Below are positions 1 to 9,262 of a stretch of DNA of 64,000 nt, piece by piece. Each line of letters starts with the position of its first letter. Positions within the stretch are counted from its first letter, which is position 1. The translations under genes were made by a program, and so were the position numbers. The stretch is from contig NZ_JACHNB010000001.1 of assembly GCF_014205225.1 (NCBI RefSeq), positions 4,135,501 through 4,199,500 of the forward strand. The letters are read 5' to 3'. The notes beneath the pieces are model-generated. The model was not told where the DNA came from. It worked only from the letters and a program-made list of their open reading frames with translations, and searched no databases. This stretch comes from Actinoplanes octamycinicus (GTDB lineage: Bacteria; Actinomycetota; Actinomycetes; Mycobacteriales; Micromonosporaceae).

Positions 1-2
1 TT

Positions 3-15
3 CCGAAAGTTCCGG
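3..15. promoter_or_regulatory. candidate operator upstream of GH115 gene
   Basis: The 13-bp sequence CCGAAAGTTCCGG is palindromic apart from one pair of positions and the central base. It lies about 28 bp ahead of the alpha-glucuronidase start. Short palindromes of this kind are typical LacI-family sites in front of actinobacterial glycoside hydrolase genes. No regulator gene is nearby, so the assignment is inference. Confidence 0.35.
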
Positions 16-42
16 AGCGCTTCGTCCACCGGAGGCGTACCC

Positions 43-2994
43 ATGCGAAGTCCCCTCGCGGGCGCGTTCACCGTGCTCGCCCTCCTCCTCTCCCCGCTCT
101 CCGCTCCTGCCCGGGCCGCCACCACCAGCGGCCAGAACCCCGCGAACTACATCTCCACCCGGCCCGGCCCCGGCCGCTTCCCGCTGGTCTCGGCACCTGT
201 CGTGACCAGCGCCAACGACTACCCGGGCGTCCAGCGGGTGGCCGGCGACCTGCGGTCCGACCTGGGCGCCGCCACCGGCGTCACGCCGTCGGCCGGGCAG
301 GACGCCATCCCGGCCGGTCGCGACCCGATCATCGTCGGCACCATCGGCCGGTCCACCCTGGTCGACCGCCTGATCGCGGCCGGCAAGCTGGACACCCGCG
401 GCGTCGCCGGGAAGTGGGAGACCTCGCTGCAGCAGGTCGTCGAGCATCCGCTGCCCGGCGTCCGGCGGGCGTTCGTGATCGCCGGCAGCGACCAGCGCGG
501 CACCATCTACGGCGTCTACGACGTGTCCCGGCGGATCGGCGTCTCGCCCTGGCACTTCTGGGACGACGTGCCGGTCCCGCACGCGGACGCGCTCTACGCC
601 CTGCCCGGCCGGCACACCCAGGGCACCCCGAAGGTCAAGTACCGGGGGGTCTTCATCAACGACGAGAACCCGGACACCGGCACCTGGGCGCCCGCCTTCT
701 TCGGCCCCGGCAAGGCGCCCGGGTATCCGGGCGGGCTGAACGCGAACTACTACGCCAAGGTCTTCGAGACCATGCTCCGGCTCAAGGCCAACTACCTGTG
801 GCCGGCCGTCTGGGGCCGGGCGTTCGCCGAGGACGACCCGGCCAACCACGCCACCGCCAGCTACTACGGCGTGGTGATGGGCACCTCGCACGAGGCGCCG
901 ATGATGCGCGGCATCGAGGAGTGGAACCGGCACCCGACCGGCACCGGTGAGTGGAGCTTCCGGCGCAACCCGGAGGCGATCAAGGACTACTGGCGGGCCG
1001 GCATCGAGCGGATGCGCGACCAGGACATCGAGGGCGTGGTCACGCTCGGGATGCGCGGCAACGGCGACGTCAGCCTGCCGGACGGCGACGGCATCGACCT
1101 GATGAGCTCGATCATCGACACCCAGCGGCAGATCCTGACCGAGGAGGGCATGCTGGGCGCGCCCCAGGTGCAGACCCTCTACAAGGAGGTGCAGCGCTAC
1201 TGGGACAAGGGGTACCGCCCGCCGGACGACGTGACCGTGGTCTTCTGCGACGACAACTGGGGCAACATGCGCAAGCTGCCCGACCCGTCGCTCCCGGCCC
1301 GCAGCGGCGGCTACGGCCTCTACTACCACTTCGACTACGTCGGGGACGGCCGCAACTACAAGTGGGTGGACACCGCCAACCTGACCAACACCTGGGAGCA
1401 GCTGAACCGGGCGTACCGGTCCGGAGTGGACCGGCTCTGGGTGGCGAACGTCGGCGACCTGAAGAACGAGGAGGAGCCGGCCCAGTTCTTCCTCGACTAC
1501 GCCTGGAACCCGGACGCCATCCCGCTGGACGGCATCAAGGACTGGGAGCGCCGCTACGCGGCGGAGAACTTCGGCACGTCAATGGCCGCGGACATCGCGG
1601 AGGTCCTCTCCCGGTACGGCGTGCTGCAGTCCCGCCGCAAGCCCGAGCTGCTGAACCGCCGGATCACCGTGGACCCGGCCAAGGACCTCACCACGGATCC
1701 CACCGCGGTGGTCTACGACGACCAGGGCAACCCGTTCAGCCTCACCGACTACCGGGAGATGGACCGGGTGGTCGCCGAGTGGCAGGCGCTCGCCGCGCGG
1801 GCGGAGCGGATCAAGGCACGGGTGCCCGACGCCTGGCAGGACGCGTACTTCCAGCTCGTCCACTACCAGGTGAAGGCGACCGCGAACCTCTACGAGCTGC
1901 GCCGCGCCGAGTTCACCAACATCCTCTACGCCGCGCAGGGCCGGGCCGCCACCAACGACCTGGCCGACCAGGCCGAGGCCCGGTTCGCCACGGACCAGGC
2001 GCTGAACGCGCACTACAACACCGCGCTGGCCGGCGGGAAGTGGAAGGACTGGCAACTGCAACCCAAGATCGGGTACGGCAACGTGGCCCGCTACGGCCCG
2101 AACGCCCCGTGGCAGCAGCCCGAGCTGAACAACGTGGCCCTGCCCGACGAGATCTACCCCTACCTGCAGCGGATCGAGGTGCCGGCCGGCGCGGCGCTCG
2201 GCGTGGCGCTGGACGGCGGCGACGCCACCACGCTGCCCGAGTTCAGCCCGTGGCAGAGCCAGCCGCAGCAGTACGTCGAGGTCTACAACAAGGGCACCAC
2301 GCCGTTCGCCTACACGATCACGGCGGAGCAGCCGTGGGTGCACGTGACGCCGGCTGCCGAGACGGTGGACAAGCAGGTCCGCGCCCTGGTGTCGGTGGAC
2401 TGGCGGCGGGCGCCGGCCGGGCTCACCGTCGTACCGATCAGGGTCGAAGGCGCGGGCAGCGCGGTCGTGGTCCGCGCGCCGGTCCGCAACCCCGGGATCA
2501 GGCCGCGTGGTTTCGCCGAGGCGAACGGGTACGTGTCGATCCCGGCGACCGGATTCGATCGCAAGGCCGGGAGCTGGCGGGTGCTGCCCGGGATCGGCAA
2601 GACCGGCGACGGGATCATGCCGGCCGGGGCCGGTGACGCCCGGCTCGACTACCGGGTGACGCTGACCAGCACCGGTCCCGTGAAGATCAACGCGCTGCTG
2701 GCGCCGCGGAACGGGCAGCTGCGCTACGCGGTCTCGGTGGACGGCGCGCCCCCGCAGGTGATCGACGCGGTCGCCGCCACCGGCGCGGTGGACACCACGA
2801 TGAACCGGCAGTGGGCCCGGAACACCTCGGACAACGTCAACGTCACCAGCACCACGCACCAGATCGCCACGGCCGGGACGCACACCGTCTCGTTCTGGGC
2901 GCTCGACTCCTCGGTGATCCTGCAGCGCCTGATCGTGGACACCGGCGGGGTCAAGGACAGCTATCTCGGCCCGCCGACCAGCCGGAGGTTCTGA
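43..2994 (+). CDS. secreted GH115 alpha-glucuronidase
   Basis: Recognised as a glycoside hydrolase family 115 protein, the family that removes (4-O-methyl)glucuronic acid side chains from glucuronoxylan. It has 983 residues, the usual length for the family. Residues 1-25 form a Sec signal peptide ending in ARA. An N-terminal domain (about 30-190) precedes the catalytic region, which opens with KYRGVFINDEN near 197-207 and LKANYLWPAVW near 250. A C-terminal beta-sandwich domain begins with FAEANGYVSI near 824. The ATG is preceded by a GGAGG ribosome-binding site. The SGNH esterase follows after 2 bp, so both are probably one transcript acting on decorated xylan outside the cell. Confidence 0.9.
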   Translation: MRSPLAGAFTVLALLLSPLSAPARAATTSGQNPANYISTRPGPGRFPLVSAPVVTSANDYPGVQRVAGDLRSDLGAATGVTPSAGQDAIPAGRDPIIVGTIGRSTLVDRLIAAGKLDTRGVAGKWETSLQQVVEHPLPGVRRAFVIAGSDQRGTIYGVYDVSRRIGVSPWHFWDDVPVPHADALYALPGRHTQGTPKVKYRGVFINDENPDTGTWAPAFFGPGKAPGYPGGLNANYYAKVFETMLRLKANYLWPAVWGRAFAEDDPANHATASYYGVVMGTSHEAPMMRGIEEWNRHPTGTGEWSFRRNPEAIKDYWRAGIERMRDQDIEGVVTLGMRGNGDVSLPDGDGIDLMSSIIDTQRQILTEEGMLGAPQVQTLYKEVQRYWDKGYRPPDDVTVVFCDDNWGNMRKLPDPSLPARSGGYGLYYHFDYVGDGRNYKWVDTANLTNTWEQLNRAYRSGVDRLWVANVGDLKNEEEPAQFFLDYAWNPDAIPLDGIKDWERRYAAENFGTSMAADIAEVLSRYGVLQSRRKPELLNRRITVDPAKDLTTDPTAVVYDDQGNPFSLTDYREMDRVVAEWQALAARAERIKARVPDAWQDAYFQLVHYQVKATANLYELRRAEFTNILYAAQGRAATNDLADQAEARFATDQALNAHYNTALAGGKWKDWQLQPKIGYGNVARYGPNAPWQQPELNNVALPDEIYPYLQRIEVPAGAALGVALDGGDATTLPEFSPWQSQPQQYVEVYNKGTTPFAYTITAEQPWVHVTPAAETVDKQVRALVSVDWRRAPAGLTVVPIRVEGAGSAVVVRAPVRNPGIRPRGFAEANGYVSIPATGFDRKAGSWRVLPGIGKTGDGIMPAGAGDARLDYRVTLTSTGPVKINALLAPRNGQLRYAVSVDGAPPQVIDAVAATGAVDTTMNRQWARNTSDNVNVTSTTHQIATAGTHTVSFWALDSSVILQRLIVDTGGVKDSYLGPPTSRRF

Positions 2995-2996
2995 TC

Positions 2997-4235
2997 ATGA
3001 AACGTCGTGCCCTGCTGGCCGGCTCGGCCGGTGTCGCCGCCGCCGGAGTCGTCCCCGCCCCGGCCGCCGCCGGATCCCCGCGCCCCTCGTGGGTGCACAC
3101 CTGGACCGCGATGCCGCAGCTCACCGAACCGCACAACATGCCGCCGGCGCCGTTCACCGGGACCGACGCGGTGCTGGTGGACACCACGCTGCGGCAGACC
3201 GTGCACACCTCGATCGGCGGGAAGGTGCTGCGGGTCCGCTTCTCCAACGCCTTCGGCACCACCGATCTGCCGATCACCGCCGCCTCGGTGGCTCATCCGG
3301 TCGGGGACAAGCCGGGAACCTCCGAGATCTCCGGTCCGCGGACCCTGACCTTCGGCGGCCTGCCCTCGGTCGTCGTGCCCGCCGGAGCGCAGATCGTCTC
3401 GGATCCGGTGGCGATGCCGGTCGCGGCCAGATCGAACCTGACCGTTTCTGCCTATCTCGCCACCGGCCAGGCCGGGCTCGGCCTCACCGGGCATCCCGGC
3501 TCCCGGACGACCTCCTGGCTGACCCAGGGGGAGCAGGTGGACAAACCCGAATTATCCGGTGCGACCCCGATCGATCACTGGTATCTGATCAGCGGGATCG
3601 AGGTGAGTGCGCCGTCCGCCGCCGGCGTGGTGATCATCGGGGACTCGCTGACCGACGGGCGGGGCTCGACCACCAACGGCAACGACCGCTGGCCCGACCA
3701 GCTGGCCGCCCGGTGGCGGGACCCGCGCCTGGCCATCCTCAACCAGGCGGCCGGCGGCAACCGGGTGCTGCACGACGGGCTCGGGCCGAACGTCCTGGCC
3801 CGGCTGGACCGGGACGTGCTCGGGGTCAGCGGCGCCGCCTGGGTGCTGATCTTCGAGGGGGTCAACGACATCGGCACCGCCGAGGCCACCGAGGCCGGGC
3901 AGCGGCAGGTGGTGGCGGCGCTGACCGGGGCGTACCGGCAGATCGTGCAGCGGGCGCACGCCCAGAAGCTGCGGGTCTACGGGGCGACGATCACGCCGTT
4001 CGGCGGGAACACCGGCTACGACGACCCGGGCGGGCTGCGCGAGCGGGCCCGGGTGGCGGTCAACGGGGTGATCCGGGGCGGGGTGTTCGACGCGTACGTC
4101 GACTTCGCGGCGGCGGTGGCCGACCCGGCGGCGCCGAGCCGCCTCGATCCGGCCTTCGACGTGGGCGATCACCTGCACCTGAACCCGGCCGGGTACGCGG
4201 CGCTCGCCGCCGCCGTGCCACGCCGGCTGTTCTGA
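2997..4235 (+). CDS. secreted SGNH/GDSL hydrolase (probable carbohydrate esterase)
   Basis: 412 residues. The N-terminus MKRRALLAG followed by an Ala-rich stretch is a Tat-like or Sec signal peptide. SGNH blocks are visible: GDSLTDG near 214 (nucleophile Ser), GGNR near 250, GVNDIG near 288 and DHLHLN near 390 (catalytic Asp/His). Family members deacetylate polysaccharides or hydrolyse other esters. Pairing with GH115 suggests an acetylxylan or related side-chain esterase, but the substrate is inference. The ATG lies 2 bp after the GH115 stop, and GGAGG at the end of that gene serves as its ribosome-binding site. Confidence 0.85.
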   Translation: MKRRALLAGSAGVAAAGVVPAPAAAGSPRPSWVHTWTAMPQLTEPHNMPPAPFTGTDAVLVDTTLRQTVHTSIGGKVLRVRFSNAFGTTDLPITAASVAHPVGDKPGTSEISGPRTLTFGGLPSVVVPAGAQIVSDPVAMPVAARSNLTVSAYLATGQAGLGLTGHPGSRTTSWLTQGEQVDKPELSGATPIDHWYLISGIEVSAPSAAGVVIIGDSLTDGRGSTTNGNDRWPDQLAARWRDPRLAILNQAAGGNRVLHDGLGPNVLARLDRDVLGVSGAAWVLIFEGVNDIGTAEATEAGQRQVVAALTGAYRQIVQRAHAQKLRVYGATITPFGGNTGYDDPGGLRERARVAVNGVIRGGVFDAYVDFAAAVADPAAPSRLDPAFDVGDHLHLNPAGYAALAAAVPRRLF

Positions 4236-4259
4236 CCGGTGCCGGCGGGGCCCTGCCGG

Positions 4260-4433
4260 TCAGAACAGCAGGGACCCGCCGGCCACGGTGAGCACGCTGA
4301 GGACGTGGGCGACGTGGTGGCCGATCGAGGTCACCGTGACGATGCAGATGCCGGCGACGATCGCGGCGAGCAGGGAGTACTCGACGGCGGTGGCGCCCTC
4401 ATCGGGGCGGCCACCCGGGGTCAGCTTCTCCAT
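4260..4433 (-). CDS. Flp/Fap-type pilin (orphan)
   Basis: 57 residues. The motif DEGATAVEYSLLAAIVA is the Flp pilin signature: a prepilin-peptidase site between Gly and Ala, then Glu and Tyr at the expected positions of a hydrophobic segment. A second hydrophobic stretch (VLSVLTVAGG) closes the protein. An AGGGAG ribosome-binding site lies upstream of the ATG. No Tad assembly genes (ATPase, TadB/C, CpaB, TadE) are present in the window, so this is an isolated pilin that depends on machinery encoded elsewhere. It is convergent with the SGNH gene and lies 72 bp downstream of the MFS gene. Confidence 0.8.
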   Translation of the reverse strand: MEKLTPGGRPDEGATAVEYSLLAAIVAGICIVTVTSIGHHVAHVLSVLTVAGGSLLF

Positions 4434-4505
4434 GAGACGTCTCCCTGTTCGACGTGCACCGTTCCGGCACCCTTCCCTTCGGACCGGACCCCGCCGCGCT
4501 GAGGT

Positions 4506-5702
4506 TCATCGTGGGTGCGGAACGGGTCCCGGACGGGTGCCGGCCGCCACGATCGGCCGGGCCAGCACCACCGCGACCAGGGCGACCACGCACAGCGCGG
4601 CCAGGCTGAGGAACCCGGCCCGGAACGACCCGGTCACGTCCTTCACCGCGCCGAGCAGATAGACGAAGGCGAAACCGCCCAGGTTGGCGCAGAAGTTGCC
4701 GAACCCGCTGAGCAGCCCGGCCCGGCCGGCACCGAGCACCGCGATCGGCAGCGCGAACAGCGGCCCGAAGTAGACCTGCACGACCACCGAGATCATCGCG
4801 ACCACCATCAGCACCGCCGGCATCCCGGGCAGGTAGGTGAGCAGCGCCAGCCCGGTGGCCAGGACGGCAAGCGAGCCGCCGATCACCAGCAGTGGCCGGC
4901 CCAGCCGGTCGGAGATCAGCCCGCCCAGGTAGTTGGCCGGCGCGGTCACCGCCGCCCCGAGCGCGACCACCAGCCCGGCCGCGGCCAGCGACTGGCCGCG
5001 GTCCACCACCAGCCAGGTGGCCAGCCAGAAGGTGAAGCCCTGGGCGACCGCCAGCCGGGCGAACTGGATCACCCCGGTCAGCCAGACGATCCGATGCCGG
5101 AGCAGGACCGGCAGGTCGCCGATCCGGGCCGGGTCAGCGGCCGGCGGTTTCGGCACGGCCGGCCCGGCGGCCCGCCGGTAGAGCACCAGGGCGACCAGCC
5201 CGGCGGCCGCGAACAGCGCGAACAGCAGCCGCCAGCCGAGCGGCCCGACCAGCCACGGGCCGAGCGAGCTGAGCAGGATGTTGGAGGAGAAGCCGCCGGC
5301 GACGTACAACCCCATCGCGGTGGCCCGCCGGTCGCTCGGGAACTGTTCGCTGATCAGCAGCAGGCCGGGCGCGAAGACCAGCGCCCGGAAGAACCCGGAG
5401 AGAGCCTGATCGACCAGGAGGGCCTGGTACGACGAGAGCACCGCGAAGACGGCGGCGAGCAGGTTCGTGCCGAGCAGCCCGATCAGGAACAGGGTCCGTG
5501 GCGAGAACCGGTCGGCGAGGAATCCGGACGGCACCTGCATCAGGGCGTACGTCAGATTGCTCGCCGCGGCCAGCGTCCCGGCCTGGCCGAAGGTCAGCCC
5601 CAGATCGGTCCGGATCAGCGGCAGGAACAGCGCGATCCCGCCGAAGATCAGCGCCTGGGCGCTCTGACAGACGACGAGGAGAGTGATGATCGCGCGGCGC
5701 AC
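4506..5702 (-). CDS. MFS transporter
   Basis: 398 residues with about 12 hydrophobic segments. The N-terminal half carries [13 protein letters not shown], the MFS loop 2-3 signature (G-x-x-x-D-R), and the C-terminal half repeats it as [13 protein letters not shown]. It belongs to the general MFS_1 superfamily of nitrate/sugar-phosphate/drug-like permeases; the substrate cannot be read from sequence. The start is GTG and the ribosome-binding site is weak, so the exact start is uncertain. It is divergent from the chemoreceptor gene and shares an ~87-bp intergenic region with it if that gene starts at 5790. Confidence 0.8.
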   Translation of the reverse strand: MRRAIITLLVVCQSAQALIFGGIALFLPLIRTDLGLTFGQAGTLAAASNLTYALMQVPSGFLADRFSPRTLFLIGLLGTNLLAAVFAVLSSYQALLVDQALSGFFRALVFAPGLLLISEQFPSDRRATAMGLYVAGGFSSNILLSSLGPWLVGPLGWRLLFALFAAAGLVALVLYRRAAGPAVPKPPAADPARIGDLPVLLRHRIVWLTGVIQFARLAVAQGFTFWLATWLVVDRGQSLAAAGLVVALGAAVTAPANYLGGLISDRLGRPLLVIGGSLAVLATGLALLTYLPGMPAVLMVVAMISVVVQVYFGPLFALPIAVLGAGRAGLLSGFGNFCANLGGFAFVYLLGAVKDVTGSFRAGFLSLAALCVVALVAVVLARPIVAAGTRPGPVPHPR

Positions 5703-5789
5703 CGCGGGATGATCTCACGCCTCAGCGGCCGGGCCGGCGTGCCGAACAGGGGGGTGTCGACTACGTCCGGCCCGGCCGAGGGGGCATCG

Positions 5790-7754
5790 GTGCGCCTGCC
5801 ACGTCTCACCATCAAGCTGCGCCTGATCATCTGCGTGGCGCTGCTCACCGGGCTGTCGCTGCTGCTGGTCGCCACCTACATCACCCGGCACAACATGAGC
5901 GAGGCGCGTCGTACCGGTCTGGCGTTCGCCCAGGAGACGGCCGCCCGCAACGCGGCCGACGTGCAGGAGCGGCTGACCGCCGGGATGCGGACCGCGCGCG
6001 ACCTGGCGCGGGCGCTGCCCGCGGTGGCCGCGACCGGCGGCGGGCGCCGGACCGCGAACGCCGAGCTGCGCTCGGTGCTCGCCGGGCACCCGGACTACCT
6101 GGCGGTGTGGACCGCGTGGGAGCCGGACGCCTTCGACGGGCGGGACCGGCGGTACCGGAGCCGGGACGCCTCGCACGACGCGACCGGCCGGTTCGTGCCC
6201 TACTGGTTCCGGGACGGGGAGACGATCAAGGTCGCGCCGCTGACCGATTACGACAAGCCGGGGGCGGGCGACTACTACCTGATCGCGCAGCAGAGCGGCA
6301 CGGAGAAGGTGGTCGAGCCGTATCACTACAACGTCGGCGGCACGGACGTGCTGATGACGTCGATGGTGGCGCCGATCATCCGGGACGGCGCGACGGTCGG
6401 GGTGGCCGGGATCGACATGCAGCTGGACGGGCTCACCCCGCTGATCGCCGCGATCAAGCCGTTCGGCACCGGGTCGGCGGAGCTGACCAGCACCGGGGGA
6501 CTGCTGGTGGCCGGCGCGGACGGCGGGACGCCGGGCGAGGCGGCCGACGCCGGCGTGGTGGCGCTGGCCGGGCAGGCGGCCTCGGCGGGCAAGGCCGTGC
6601 AGCAGGTGCTCGGCGGGGACGACGAGCGCGTGCGGATCGCCGTGCCGGTCCGGCTCGGCGCGGTGGACACCTGGTCGCTGATCGTCACCGTGCCGACCGC
6701 CACCATCCTGGCCGACGCGGTCGCGGCCCAGCACACCAGCATGTGGATCACCCTGGTCGCGGTCCTGCTGGCGGCCGCGATCGCGCTGGTGGTGGCCCGC
6801 TCGGTGGTCCGGCCGATCGACCGGCTGCGGGACCGGATGGCGCAGATCGCGGACGGCGAGGGTGACCTGACCCAGCGGGCCACGGTGCTGCGGGACGACG
6901 AGGCCGGGCAGCTGGCGCAGGCGTTCAACCGGTTCGTCGAGAAGGTGGCGGTCACCGTGCGCGGCATCGCCGGCTCCGCGGACCAGGTGCGGGCGGCCGC
7001 CGACCGGCTCAGCGCGACCACCGCCCGGCTCGGCGCCGACGCGGCCCAGGTCTCCGGCAAGTCGGGCACCGCCGCGGACGCCACCCAGACGGTCAACGAG
7101 GGGGTGCAGTCGGTGGCGGCCGGCTCCGAGGAGATGAGCGCGTCGATCGCCGAGATCGCGTCCAGCGCGGCCAAGGCCGCCGGGGTGGCCAACGACGCCC
7201 GGACCGTCGCGGAGAGCACCAACGGTCAGGTGGCCGAGCTGGGCACGGCGACCGAGGAGATCGGCGACGTGGTCCGGCTGATCACCAGCATCGCCGAGCA
7301 GACCAACCTGCTGGCGCTGAACGCCACCATCGAGGCGGCCCGGGCCGGCGAGATGGGCAAGGGCTTCGCGGTGGTGGCCGGCGAGGTGAAGGAGCTGGCC
7401 CAGCAGACCGCGCAGGCGACCGAGCAGATCACCAACCGGATCACCGCGATCCAGGCGATCAGCGGCGCCGCGGCCGCCGCGATCACCGAGATCGTCCAGG
7501 TGATCGCGACGATCGGCGACTACACCACGTCGATCGCGTCGGCGGTCGAGGAGCAGACCGCCACCACCACCGAGATGAGCCGGGGCGTCGCCGAGGCGGC
7601 CGGCAACACCGGGCTGGTGTCCGAGGCGATCGCCGACGTGGCGACGGTGGCGCAGAAGGCCTCCGAGAACGCCCGGGACGCCCAGTCCGCGGCGGCCGAC
7701 CTGACCCGGCTGGCCGGGGAGATGACCGCGCTGGTCAACACGTTCCGGTACTGA
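5790..7754 (+). CDS. methyl-accepting chemotaxis protein (dCache type)
   Basis: 654 residues from GTG 5790, chosen because GAGGGGG lies 6 bp upstream; an in-frame ATG at 5709 would leave only 6 bp to the divergent MFS gene. TM1 is about residues 10-31. An extracellular Cache-type sensor (about 40-310, with [10 protein letters not shown] and [19 protein letters not shown]) is followed by TM2 (about 318-340), HAMP (341-394) and a signalling coiled coil. The conserved tip [19 protein letters not shown] is near 521. It should bind a small extracellular ligand and control CheA. No other chemotaxis genes are in the window. Neighbouring secreted hydrolases suggest sensing of a breakdown product, but that is inference. 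Confidence 0.9.
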   Translation: MRLPRLTIKLRLIICVALLTGLSLLLVATYITRHNMSEARRTGLAFAQETAARNAADVQERLTAGMRTARDLARALPAVAATGGGRRTANAELRSVLAGHPDYLAVWTAWEPDAFDGRDRRYRSRDASHDATGRFVPYWFRDGETIKVAPLTDYDKPGAGDYYLIAQQSGTEKVVEPYHYNVGGTDVLMTSMVAPIIRDGATVGVAGIDMQLDGLTPLIAAIKPFGTGSAELTSTGGLLVAGADGGTPGEAADAGVVALAGQAASAGKAVQQVLGGDDERVRIAVPVRLGAVDTWSLIVTVPTATILADAVAAQHTSMWITLVAVLLAAAIALVVARSVVRPIDRLRDRMAQIADGEGDLTQRATVLRDDEAGQLAQAFNRFVEKVAVTVRGIAGSADQVRAAADRLSATTARLGADAAQVSGKSGTAADATQTVNEGVQSVAAGSEEMSASIAEIASSAAKAAGVANDARTVAESTNGQVAELGTATEEIGDVVRLITSIAEQTNLLALNATIEAARAGEMGKGFAVVAGEVKELAQQTAQATEQITNRITAIQAISGAAAAAITEIVQVIATIGDYTTSIASAVEEQTATTTEMSRGVAEAAGNTGLVSEAIADVATVAQKASENARDAQSAAADLTRLAGEMTALVNTFRY

Positions 7755-7766
7755 CCGGTGCGGGAA

Positions 7767-7778
7767 GTTTACGTTAAC
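7767..7778. promoter_or_regulatory. candidate LacI-type operator before GH5-GH43
   Basis: GTTTACGTTAAC is a 12-bp palindrome with one mismatched pair, 56 bp ahead of the GH5 start and inside an AT-rich pocket unusual for this region. It resembles LacI-family operators used for carbohydrate genes. The regulator is not in the window. Confidence 0.4.
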
Positions 7779-7834
7779 ATCGAGGTCTCTCGATCCCCAG
7801 CCGGCTCCGGCCGGCCGAGACGGAAGGCCTCGCC

Positions 7835-9262
7835 ATGCGGGCACGCATCCCCCTCGTCCTCCTCCTTCTCCTCACCGGCGCGTCAGCCCTCCCCAGCGCC
7901 CCGGCCGCGGCCGCCACCACCGGCTTCCGCGGGGTCAACTGGGCCGACCAGCGGGACAACTTCGTCGACGACACCCTGGTCCTCGGCGGCCTGAGCAGGT
8001 CGGACAGCTACGCCACCACCCAGGCCAAGGCGAACGCGATCCTCACCGGCTTCCAGAACAACCTGGGCGCCAACACGGTCCGGATGCCGGTCAACCACCC
8101 GACCGTCGCCGGGTCCTACTGGGCGTCCTACACCGGCGCGATCGACATGGCCGCCGCGAAGGGCATGAAGGTCATCCTCAGCTACTGGGAGGCGAACAGC
8201 TCCCGGGACGGCAGGGTGGACGACGGCACCCAGTTCTGGTCGATGTGGCAGACCATCGTGAGCAGGTACTCGTCGAACGCGAACGTCTACTTCGAGCCGT
8301 TCAACGAGCCGTACGGCTACAGCGACGCCGACTGGAAGAACCTCGCGGCCCAGTGGCTGGCCACCTACCCGGGCGTGCCGCGCGGCCGGGTGATCATCAG
8401 TGGGGCCGGGTACAACCAGCGGCTCACCACGATCGGCGGCGACAGCCGGTTCGACGGCACGCTGATCTCCCGGCACCTCTACCAGTTCTTCGACGCCGGC
8501 CGGCACACCGAGGACTCGTGGCGGGAGTCGTTGCGGAGCAGCGTCGGGTCGTACGCGAACCGGGTCCTGATCACCGAATTCGGCGCGACCATGACCGACG
8601 GGCGCGACTACGACGCGCCGTCGGCGACCAACGACATGATCGCCTTCATCCGCGGGGTGGCGGCCGAGGCGCGGGCCGAAGGGCTCGGCACGGTCTACTG
8701 GCCGGGCGTGCGGATCGCCGACCCCTACCGCCTGCAGGAGATCACCGGCAGCGGCACCGCGCTGACCCTGACCACCACCAGCAACTCCGGCCGGGACCAG
8801 CTGCGCTACTCGTGGGGGCTGGACGTCAGCGTCAACACGCCGCTCACCCACTACCGGGTCACCAGCCGGAACAGCGGCAAGGTGATGGACCTGGTCGGCT
8901 CGTCGATCGCGGACGGCGCCGAGGTCAAGCAGTACACCTGGAACGGCGGCGCGAACCAGAAGTGGTCCTTCGAGGACCTCGGCAACGGCTACCTGCGGGT
9001 GGTCGACCAGTACAGCGGCAAGTGCCTGGACGTCGCGTCGGCGTCGACCGCGGACGGCGCGAACATCATCCAGTACACCTGCGGCGGCGGCACCAACCAG
9101 CAGTGGTCCTGGGTCGCCGCGGGCGGCTACCACACGCTGGTCGCCCGGCACAGCGGCAAGTGCCTCGACGTGGTCGGCGCCGGGACCGCGGACGGCGCCG
9201 ACATCAGCCAGTACACCTGCAACGGCGGCGCCAACCAGCAGTGGACCAGGAGCGCGGCATGA
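7835..9262 (+). CDS. secreted GH5 glycoside hydrolase with CBM13
   Basis: 475 residues. The signal peptide is 1-27 (ends APAAAA). The GH5 (beta/alpha)8 catalytic domain is about 30-330: the acid/base Glu lies in EPFNEP near 157 and the nucleophile Glu in LITEFG near 248. A ricin-B-type CBM13 occupies about 339-475 with three QxW repeats (NQKW, NQQW, NQQW), suited to binding galactose- or xylose-containing polysaccharide. GH5 covers endoglucanase, mannanase and others; the subfamily cannot be fixed by eye. A GGAAGG ribosome-binding site precedes the ATG. The stop overlaps the next start (ATGA), coupling it to the GH43 gene. Confidence 0.9.
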   Translation: MRARIPLVLLLLLTGASALPSAPAAAATTGFRGVNWADQRDNFVDDTLVLGGLSRSDSYATTQAKANAILTGFQNNLGANTVRMPVNHPTVAGSYWASYTGAIDMAAAKGMKVILSYWEANSSRDGRVDDGTQFWSMWQTIVSRYSSNANVYFEPFNEPYGYSDADWKNLAAQWLATYPGVPRGRVIISGAGYNQRLTTIGGDSRFDGTLISRHLYQFFDAGRHTEDSWRESLRSSVGSYANRVLITEFGATMTDGRDYDAPSATNDMIAFIRGVAAEARAEGLGTVYWPGVRIADPYRLQEITGSGTALTLTTTSNSGRDQLRYSWGLDVSVNTPLTHYRVTSRNSGKVMDLVGSSIADGAEVKQYTWNGGANQKWSFEDLGNGYLRVVDQYSGKCLDVASASTADGANIIQYTCGGGTNQQWSWVAAGGYHTLVARHSGKCLDVVGAGTADGADISQYTCNGGANQQWTRSAA

